Shown here: piece by piece, positions 42,672 to 47,790 of the stretch
Layout: the number at the start of each line of letters is the position of its first letter
Numbering within the stretch: position 1 is the stretch's first letter
NCBI GenBank assembly: GCA_002307055.1
Contig: DBTM01000006.1
Coordinates: 1-47,790 of the forward strand
DNA: 47,790 nt
Direction of reading: 5' to 3'
From: Clostridiales bacterium UBA1316
GTDB taxonomy: Bacteria; Bacillota; Clostridia; Oscillospirales; Oscillospiraceae
The notes under the pieces: generated by a model
Databases searched by the model: none
Told to the model about the DNA's origin: nothing
The model's input: the letters and a program-made list of their open reading frames with translations, nothing else
Translations under genes and position numbers: made by a program

Positions 42672-45600
42672 TCAATATTTTCCGAACTCTCCGTCACCCA
42701 ATATAATCTTTGATTTAGGGCCGGCGTTGATTGCTGTTTTATGTGACTTTATGCTTTTGTCAGCTTTTTCTTCTTTTGTATGCGTGTAACCCGTGCCGTT
42801 CTTTGCCTCAATCATTTTCATCACATCGTTAACCATCTCGGGGTTTAATTGATTGATATGATTATAAGTGATGTCTTTCAGCTTGAATTCGCCTACTTTT
42901 TGTTTGAGCATTTCAGCCTGGCTTGAAAGCTCCTCACTTGCTGCAGCGCTTTCCTCCGCAGTCGCAGAATTTGTTTGAACAACACTTGAAACCTGCAGGA
43001 TTGCCTGATTGATTTGTTCAACAGACGCCGACTGTTCAGTTGAGGCTGATGCAATATTGTTTATGATTTCCGATGTTGTGACGATACTGTCTACGATATC
43101 CTTAAATGCAAGCGCCGTATCACCGGCAATTTTCGCTCCAAGCTCAATTTTTTGGATCGAACTCTCAATCAAAGCAGTTGTTTCATTTGCTGCTGCCGCG
43201 CTTTTTTGCGCAAGTGTTTTAACTTCTCCGGCTACCACGGCGAAGCCTTTACCTGCCACGCCTGCTCTTGCGGCTTCAACCGCTGCATTGAGTGCAAGTA
43301 TATTTGTCTGCGAGGCAATGTTTTCAATTACTTTAATTATCTTAGATATATTTGAAGAGGATTCATTGATATCGTGCATGGCTTGAACCATGCCTTTCAT
43401 TTGTTCGTTCCCCTTTATAGCGTTGTCCTTTGCTTTCAAACTGGTTTTATTGGCTTCATCGGCATTTTCGGCATTCTGATTGATCTGACCGGCTAGTTCT
43501 TCGATTGATGCAGTAATCTCCTGAACTGAACTCGCCTGCTCTTCGGCGCCTTGTGACAGAACTTGGCTTGAATCGGAAATCTGATTAGCCCCGATTGCAA
43601 CCTGATCCGCTGCGACATGGATTTCGTTCAGAGTATAGTTGAGCGATTGGATAATCGTTTTCAGCGAGCTTGAAATAGAAGCGTAGTCACCGTTAAATTC
43701 CCGCACGCTGTCAATTTTCAGATCGCTGCCGGCAATTTTTTCAAGGATGGTGCTTACCTCATTGATGACCATGCCCAATTTTGTCAGAAGCAGATTTACT
43801 GCGTCCGCCAAAACCTTGTACCGGCCCTTATATTGTCCTTCCACAGATAAGGATAATGATCCTTCCGACATCTGTGTCATGACATCGGTCACCTCGTTGA
43901 GAGGAGCAACGACTGCGTCCAGCGTTCCGTTGATACCGTCAATGATCTTTACATAGTCCCCTTTGAAAATATCTCTATTTCCCCGGACATCAAGTATGCC
44001 ATTAACCGCGGAGCTTGATATTTTTGTTGTTTCTTCAATGAGCGCGCGTATAACCACCATCATTTCTGTAAACGACGGGACAAGATGGTCGTTTTCAGAT
44101 CTTTTTCCGATTTTTTGGAATTGTTCAAGCTCACTTGTATCACCCTGTGAGATTTTAACGGCAACAGTCTGAGCACTAAGCAGTCTTTTCTGCACATCGT
44201 TTATCGACTGTGCTAAAATCGCGAATTCACCCTTATACTCGCTGCTCATTTTTTCGGTATAATCATTCAAAGCCATTTTTGAGAGGATTCCCAGAACTTC
44301 ATCCAGGGGATTTGAAACAGCATCGAGAATGCTGTTGATGCCCTCAACGATTTCCTTAAATCCGCCCTTAAATTTATCTTTATTTCCTCTTGCATTTTTG
44401 ATATTACCGTTTAGGGTTTCGTTGGTCAGATGTTCAGCTTCTTTGACGATATCCCGGATGATATCCATCATTGCAACGACAGCCGGCATGATTTTATCAT
44501 TTTCGCTTCTCTTCCCAATTTTGCGGTAATCCTCAACCTTGCTTGTATCACCGCTGGATACATTGATAAGCACGTTCTGAAGGGCGGTAAGTCTGCCCAT
44601 CAGAGTATTAACGGCGTTTGAAAGAATTTGATACTGGCCTTTATAATCCTTTGGCATTTCTACCGTGAAGTCATTGAGGCACATTCTTCCGATCGCTTCT
44701 TCAGCCGCGTTGAGCGGCGCTGAAATGGCGTTTATTGTCTCATTGATACCGTTTATAATTCCGCCATAACCGCCGCTGAGTTTTGAAGTGTCACCACGTA
44801 CATTCAGATTTCCTTCAACAGCTGCGGCGGAAACCTTGCCCGTTTCGTTGATAAGTTCCTGAATAGCATCCATCATTTTTGTAAAAGCAGGTGCAATCAG
44901 ATCGTTTTCCGACCGTTTACCAATTTTCCTGAAGGCTTCAAGATCGCTGATATCGCCCTGCGAGATCTTAAGCGCCAAATTTTGAACTGATATCAGCCTT
45001 TGCAATACGATATTTATACCGTTTGAGAAAGCGGCAATATCACCGTTATAATGACCGACCATATTTACCGTAAAATCATTTACCGCTATTTTATTACATA
45101 TTGTAAGTGCTTCTCCTATCGGCTTTGAAATCTCATCAAGCAGATTGTTGATGCCGTAGATGATTCCACTGTATTTTCCTTCCAATTTGTCTGCGCTGCA
45201 CCGTACGTTTAAGATATTGCCTTTGGTGACCTCAGAAGTTATATTTGAAATTTCATCGGCTACGGTTGTTATGGACTGCATCATATCTATTGCGGCCGGC
45301 ATCATTTTATCGTTTTCACAACGCTTACCCACTTTACGCAGATCTTCAAGATGGCTTATATCACCTTTTGATACCTCACTGAATACCTCCTGAATGTCCA
45401 ATTGACGCAAATTGAGAGAATTAATAGTGTTGGCAAGCTTTAAATATTGTCCCTTGTATACAGTATTCATTTTTACGGTAAAGTCACCTGCTTCGATCAT
45501 TTCCAATATCGGGCAGGCCTCGTTTAAAGGCGCGGAAATGGCTTCCATCGATTTATTGAGACTACTGCATATTTTTGAATAAATACCGTTGTGTTTTGAA

Positions 45601-45872
45601 ATGTCAATGCGGTAGTCAAGGTTACCGGATTTCATATTTTCTGCCATACACGCCATGTCAGCAGCAAGGGAGCCAATGGAATTAACAATTAATTCCAAAT
45701 TTTTATCAATTCTGTAAAATTGACTGTTTTCGGAGTCGGCCTTTTCATAGGAGCCTCCTGACGGCAGATCGATATCAGTTATACCCTCTGAAAGCTTTTT
45801 AAGGTTCTTTTCCAATTTATTAAGTTCATTCATTTGAATATTAATAGTCTTTTTCGACTTAAAGATTAACAT
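42672..45872 (-). CDS. Cytoplasmic chemoreceptor with a long multi-HAMP array
   Basis: This 1066-residue methyl-accepting chemotaxis protein has no membrane segment or signal peptide. The N-terminal 700 or so residues are tandem HAMP-like units of about 135-145 residues; four contain KxGKRxENDxxxP (DNA near 45310, 44915, 44500 and 44095). The C-terminal signalling hairpin is canonical (about 850-890; SQTNILALNAAVEAARAGVAGKGFAVVAGEVKTLAQKSAAAANET). It should signal through CheW, encoded just upstream, to a CheA elsewhere. Poly-HAMP cytosolic receptors sense internal or protein-borne cues; the signal is unknown. The start has GGGAGGAG upstream. Confidence 0.93.
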   Translation of the reverse strand: MLIFKSKKTINIQMNELNKLEKNLKKLSEGITDIDLPSGGSYEKADSENSQFYRIDKNLELIVNSIGSLAADMACMAENMKSGNLDYRIDISKHNGIYSKICSSLNKSMEAISAPLNEACPILEMIEAGDFTVKMNTVYKGQYLKLANTINSLNLRQLDIQEVFSEVSKGDISHLEDLRKVGKRCENDKMMPAAIDMMQSITTVADEISNITSEVTKGNILNVRCSADKLEGKYSGIIYGINNLLDEISKPIGEALTICNKIAVNDFTVNMVGHYNGDIAAFSNGINIVLQRLISVQNLALKISQGDISDLEAFRKIGKRSENDLIAPAFTKMMDAIQELINETGKVSAAAVEGNLNVRGDTSKLSGGYGGIINGINETINAISAPLNAAEEAIGRMCLNDFTVEMPKDYKGQYQILSNAVNTLMGRLTALQNVLINVSSGDTSKVEDYRKIGKRSENDKIMPAVVAMMDIIRDIVKEAEHLTNETLNGNIKNARGNKDKFKGGFKEIVEGINSILDAVSNPLDEVLGILSKMALNDYTEKMSSEYKGEFAILAQSINDVQKRLLSAQTVAVKISQGDTSELEQFQKIGKRSENDHLVPSFTEMMVVIRALIEETTKISSSAVNGILDVRGNRDIFKGDYVKIIDGINGTLDAVVAPLNEVTDVMTQMSEGSLSLSVEGQYKGRYKVLADAVNLLLTKLGMVINEVSTILEKIAGSDLKIDSVREFNGDYASISSSLKTIIQSLNYTLNEIHVAADQVAIGANQISDSSQVLSQGAEEQASSVQEITASIEELAGQINQNAENADEANKTSLKAKDNAIKGNEQMKGMVQAMHDINESSSNISKIIKVIENIASQTNILALNAAVEAARAGVAGKGFAVVAGEVKTLAQKSAAAANETTALIESSIQKIELGAKIAGDTALAFKDIVDSIVTTSEIINNIASASTEQSASVEQINQAILQVSSVVQTNSATAEESAAASEELSSQAEMLKQKVGEFKLKDITYNHINQLNPEMVNDVMKMIEAKNGTGYTHTKEEKADKSIKSHKTAINAGPKSKIILGDGEFGKY

Positions 45873-45876
45873 AGAA

Positions 45877-46377
45877 TCACTCCTCCCTTTTCGCAGCTTT
45901 TGCGACTATATCAATATTTTCGTATTTCATAAGCTTTTCACAATCAAGAATCAGCCAGATTTTCTCCTCTATCAGTCCGATTGCCTTTACAAAGCTGACG
46001 TCGGTCTTGTCCATGAATGTGGGGGGAGATTTTATGTTTTCTTCTTCAATCAATGCAACCTCTGATACACTGTCCACGATAAGTCCAATTGCTTGATCAT
46101 TAACTTCAATGATGATAATGCATGTCTTGAAATCATAATCAATCGGTGCTTTCTTGAATCGGATACGCACATCCACAACCGGAATAACCCTGCCTCGGAG
46201 ATTGATGATGCCCTTTATGTAGTCGGGGAGCTCGGGCATAAATGTTATGGGTAATAATGAAATAATTTCTCTTACCAGACCGATTTCTAACGCGTATACC
46301 TCCCCGCCAACATAAAATGTTAAAAATTTTCCCCTTTGTGTGTCCTGCTCTGGTTCCTGTTCAAACACATTTGTCAT
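45877..46377 (-). CDS. cheW: CheW chemotaxis coupling protein
   Basis: This 166-residue CheW links receptors to CheA: FLTFYVGGEVYALEIGLVREIISLLPITFMPELPDYIKGIINLRGRVIPVVDVRIRF, then ITRF-like GLIVDSVSEVALI and a C-terminal FVKAIGLIEEKIWLILDCEKLM. It ends 4 bp before the chemoreceptor start, so the two are one operon. The ribosome site is AAAGGAG with 8-nt spacing. No cheA or flagellar genes are in the window. A recombinase module with inverted repeats lies directly upstream. Confidence 0.95.
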   Translation of the reverse strand: MTNVFEQEPEQDTQRGKFLTFYVGGEVYALEIGLVREIISLLPITFMPELPDYIKGIINLRGRVIPVVDVRIRFKKAPIDYDFKTCIIIIEVNDQAIGLIVDSVSEVALIEEENIKSPPTFMDKTDVSFVKAIGLIEEKIWLILDCEKLMKYENIDIVAKAAKREE

Positions 46378-46422
46378 ACTTTTTACTCCTTTCTTGTAAT
46401 AATTGATAAAATTTAGGCGGTA

Positions 46423-46451
46423 TATTTATAAACTTGATTGTTTGCTTTCAA
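46423..46451 (-). promoter_or_regulatory. Candidate promoter of cheW-chemoreceptor
   Basis: On the minus strand TTGAAA and TAAATA are 17 bp apart, about 45 bp before cheW and 70 bp outside the left inverted repeat. I found no motility-sigma (TAAA...GCCGATAA) match. Confidence 0.4.
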
Positions 46452-46520
46452 ATAAATTACTTTGTTATATAATTACTAAACGTGCCGTTTTTGAGAGATT
46501 TCGTGCACTTGCAAATTGCT

Positions 46521-46550
46521 ATGTATCAATATAGTTATTTTGTTACATTA
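46521..46550. repeat. Left inverted repeat / candidate recombination site
   Basis: These 30 bases are the reverse complement of 47367-47396 with one mismatch; 24 of them (46527-46550) match perfectly. The site is itself a dyad: outer arms ATGTATCAA and TTGTTACAT around a 10-bp asymmetric spacer. Such a structure is expected for a tyrosine recombinase target. Confidence 0.85.
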
Positions 46551-46596
46551 CCGGTTTATGTAATATCATATGTCGATGATTGTAAACGCCAAAAAC

Positions 46597-46633
46597 CTCC
46601 CTAAATTTGCTTAAGGAGGCATGAGTAAATAAT
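46597..46633 (+). promoter_or_regulatory. Sequestered ribosome site and mini-ORF before the recombinase
   Basis: CCTCC at about 46597-46601 can pair with GGAGG at 46615-46619, hiding the only good ribosome site. A four-codon ORF, ATG AGT AAA TAA (46621-46632), ends one base before the recombinase ATG. The GGAGG is 1 base from the mini-ORF and 14 from the gene, neither a normal spacing. This suggests limited or coupled translation. Confidence 0.4.
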
Positions 46634-47191
46634 ATGACTGTTGAACCGATAAGAGATAAAGCTTATATCAATAAAATGTATGATTTGCTAAATGAAAAAG
46701 ATGAAAAGTATGCATTGCTTTTCAAGTTCGGGTTAAATACAGGCTTAAGGATCAGTGATATTATTCCCACAAAGGTTGGAAATATTTATCACAATGACAG
46801 TTTTAGGGAATATTTTGTCTTGAAAGAAAAAAAGACAGGAAAAGAAAAAAAAATTAAAATCAACGATACGCTAAAGGATGCTGTTTATTCGTATATTAAG
46901 AATAATAACCTTACTGAAGAAAGCTACCTTTTCCATAGCAGAAAAGGTCAGAATATCGGCAGAGTACAGGCCTACAGGGTATTGAAGGAATGTGCGGACT
47001 CAATCGGCTTGGAAAATTTCGGCACTCACAGTCTTCGCAAAACCTGGGGTTATTGGACTTATAAAGCATCAAAATATAATGTTGGACTGATCATGGACAC
47101 ATTCAACCATAGTTCGCCCAAAATAACGCTTCTTTATATAGGAATCAACCAGGACGAAAAGGACGAGCTATATTCATTGGTACAGCTATAA
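46634..47191 (+). CDS. Small tyrosine recombinase (FimB/XerC-like catalytic domain)
   Basis: This 185-residue protein is a stand-alone catalytic domain with the active-site set R39 (GLRISD), a lysine in the KEKKTGKEKK hairpin, H132 and R135 (HSLRKTWGY), H159 (FNHSS) and Y168 (LLYIG). It lacks the N-terminal core-binding domain of phage integrases, as do FimB and FimE of E. coli, which invert a promoter segment. The coding DNA is clearly lower in GC than the housekeeping genes. It lies alone between inverted repeats at 46521-46550 and 47367-47396, so it most likely acts on these sites. Confidence 0.9.
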   Translation: MTVEPIRDKAYINKMYDLLNEKDEKYALLFKFGLNTGLRISDIIPTKVGNIYHNDSFREYFVLKEKKTGKEKKIKINDTLKDAVYSYIKNNNLTEESYLFHSRKGQNIGRVQAYRVLKECADSIGLENFGTHSLRKTWGYWTYKASKYNVGLIMDTFNHSSPKITLLYIGINQDEKDELYSLVQL

Positions 47192-47214
47192 CAGCGCAAT
47201 CTCAGCATAAAATA

Positions 47215-47296
47215 CGCAAAACTGATTCGCAACTTAATCATATCAACGTGACATAACGTCATAATGAATGAAAAAGAATCAGTCTTGCGCACTTTT
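47215..47296 (+). terminator. Terminator of the recombinase gene
   Basis: Fourteen-base arms at 47215-47228 (CGCAAAACTGATTC) and 47276-47289 (GAATCAGTCTTGCG), one mismatch, are followed by five T. The loop is long (47 nt) and contains a smaller dyad. It lies inside the inverted-repeat segment. Confidence 0.55.
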
Positions 47297-47366
47297 TATG
47301 GAACTTATTCTAATAGTATATATTTAATGTAAAGAAAGTATAATACATGACGATAAGTAACTTATA

Positions 47367-47396
47367 TAATGTAACAAAATAACTATATTGTTACAT
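47367..47396. repeat. Right inverted repeat / candidate recombination site
   Basis: Reverse complement of the left site. Its own dyad is perfect: AATGTAACAA (47368-47377) and TTGTTACATT (47388-47397) around the spacer AATAACTATA. The asymmetric spacer gives the site a direction, and the two sites face each other, so recombination would invert the segment between them. Confidence 0.85.
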
Positions 47397-47513
47397 TTGA
47401 GTGCGTGGATAATATATATATTATACCTGAATTTCTGGATTTTATTATGCGCTATTTGTGCAAAATATGCAATACAAATATTTCATTCCAGCAGCGCTTT
47501 CTCCGAAATTTAT

Positions 47514-47650
47514 AAAGCTATTTAAATGCGGCGAAGGAGCCGCTCATTTTCTATTACCGCGACAAGGATGATTTCTCGGATCTTGTCTATGTGAGCGTAA
47601 TAAATCAGGAGACTGTCATAACCCCATATGCACCAACAACAGTCTTTCTC
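47514..47650 (+). pseudogene. Scrap of a DUF4143-type AAA ATPase gene
   Basis: A stop-bounded frame encodes SYLNAAKEPLIFYYRDKDDFSDLVYV. The YLNAxKEPxxFYYRDKD part is characteristic of the C-terminal DUF4143 domain of archaeal-type ATPases. Nothing of the rest of such a gene is present. It is a tiny remnant between the recombinase module and rnpB. Confidence 0.4.
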
Positions 47651-47652
47651 AT

Positions 47653-47681
47653 TTGACATTGGGCGGGGTTTATCGTACAAT
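47653..47681 (+). promoter_or_regulatory. Promoter of rnpB
   Basis: A perfect TTGACA and TACAAT are exactly 17 bp apart; transcription would begin near 47688, at the 5' end of the RNase P RNA. Confidence 0.8.
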
Positions 47682-47689
47682 GAGTTATT

Positions 47690-47790
47690 GCGAGTAAGCC
47701 GGGCAGCCGCGGGAGAGAGTTGAAAAGCTTTCTCCTGAGGAAAGTCCGGGCTCCATAGGGCAAGGATAACGGGTAACGCCCGCCGAAGGC
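47690..47790 (+). ncRNA. rnpB: RNase P RNA, 5' part (cut by window edge)
   Basis: The conserved bacterial core is visible: GAGGAAAGTCCGGGCTCC followed by AGGGCA and GGATAACGGGTAACGCCCGCC, preceded by a closing-stem region GTAAGCCGGGCAGCCGCGG and an AGCTTTCTCCTGAGG helix. It forms the catalytic RNA that matures tRNA 5' ends. The 3' two thirds lie beyond the window. Confidence 0.93.

Noticed and set aside
1..47790. CRISPR array, prophage or toxin-antitoxin module
   Set aside because: No regularly spaced short repeats, phage structural genes or recognisable toxin-antitoxin pair were seen; the only integrase-like gene stands alone between inverted repeats.

Overview
The window looks like a chromosome segment of an anaerobic, endospore-forming Clostridia bacterium (Oscillospiraceae/Christensenellales-like). 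This rests on a yunB sporulation gene, a proton-pumping pyrophosphatase, an SLH surface protein, a BlaI/BlaR-type pair, a corrinoid salvage locus under a cobalamin riboswitch, moderate GC, strong GGAGG ribosome sites, and TTG/GTG starts with good ribosome sites. No species can be named from sequence alone.

Layout. 1-5.7 kb (minus): ammonium transporter amt, its PII partner glnK, and the start of a second amt that runs off the left edge; then a P-type cation ATPase whose leader is a NiCo (czcD-type) metal riboswitch. 5.7-8.5 kb (minus): H+-pyrophosphatase and a small ComFB-like protein. 8.7-11.5 kb (plus): a LytTR regulator, a LiaF-like membrane protein, an MFS exporter and a small DUF5808 protein. 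11.5-13.3 kb: an AT-rich gap, a decayed AraC-type gene, and a RAYT transposase between two identical REP-like repeats. 13.3-18 kb (plus): promoter, cobalamin riboswitch, btuF-btuC-btuD and cbiZ, a complete corrinoid uptake and cobinamide salvage unit. 18-20.7 kb (minus): two paralogous secreted DUF3298/chagasin-like proteins. 20.8-23.7 kb (plus): a BlaI/BlaR-like operon with a visible operator, plus a DUF2798 membrane protein. 23.8-29.6 kb: an SLH/GLUG surface protein broken by two frameshifts, a receiver-like protein, an intact response regulator, a histidine kinase that lost its N-terminus, and an abutting MFS pseudogene. 29.7-38.3 kb (minus): tRNA-Leu, a DUF4870 protein, then a housekeeping run murD - M42 peptidase - M42 peptidase - methionine gamma-lyase-like protein - yunB - ligA with short or overlapping junctions. 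38.5-42.6 kb (plus): an HTH/kinase-fold fusion and a HelD-like helicase. 42.7-46.4 kb (minus): cheW and a very long cytoplasmic multi-HAMP chemoreceptor. 46.5-47.4 kb: a low-GC tyrosine recombinase gene bounded by near-perfect 30-bp inverted repeats. 47.5-47.8 kb: a DUF4143 scrap and the 5' end of rnpB.

The most unusual item is the recombinase module at 46521-47396. Each repeat is itself a dyad with an asymmetric spacer, as expected of recombination sites, and the two are in opposite orientation around the recombinase gene. This is the layout of a self-encoded invertible DNA switch, and it sits directly upstream of the cheW-chemoreceptor operon. Other points of interest are the NiCo riboswitch controlling a PEEFP-type ATPase, an attenuator in the amt leader, a BlaR-type protease whose sensor is a duplicated non-penicillin-binding domain, and an HTH protein fused to a kinase-like fold with an altered catalytic loop.
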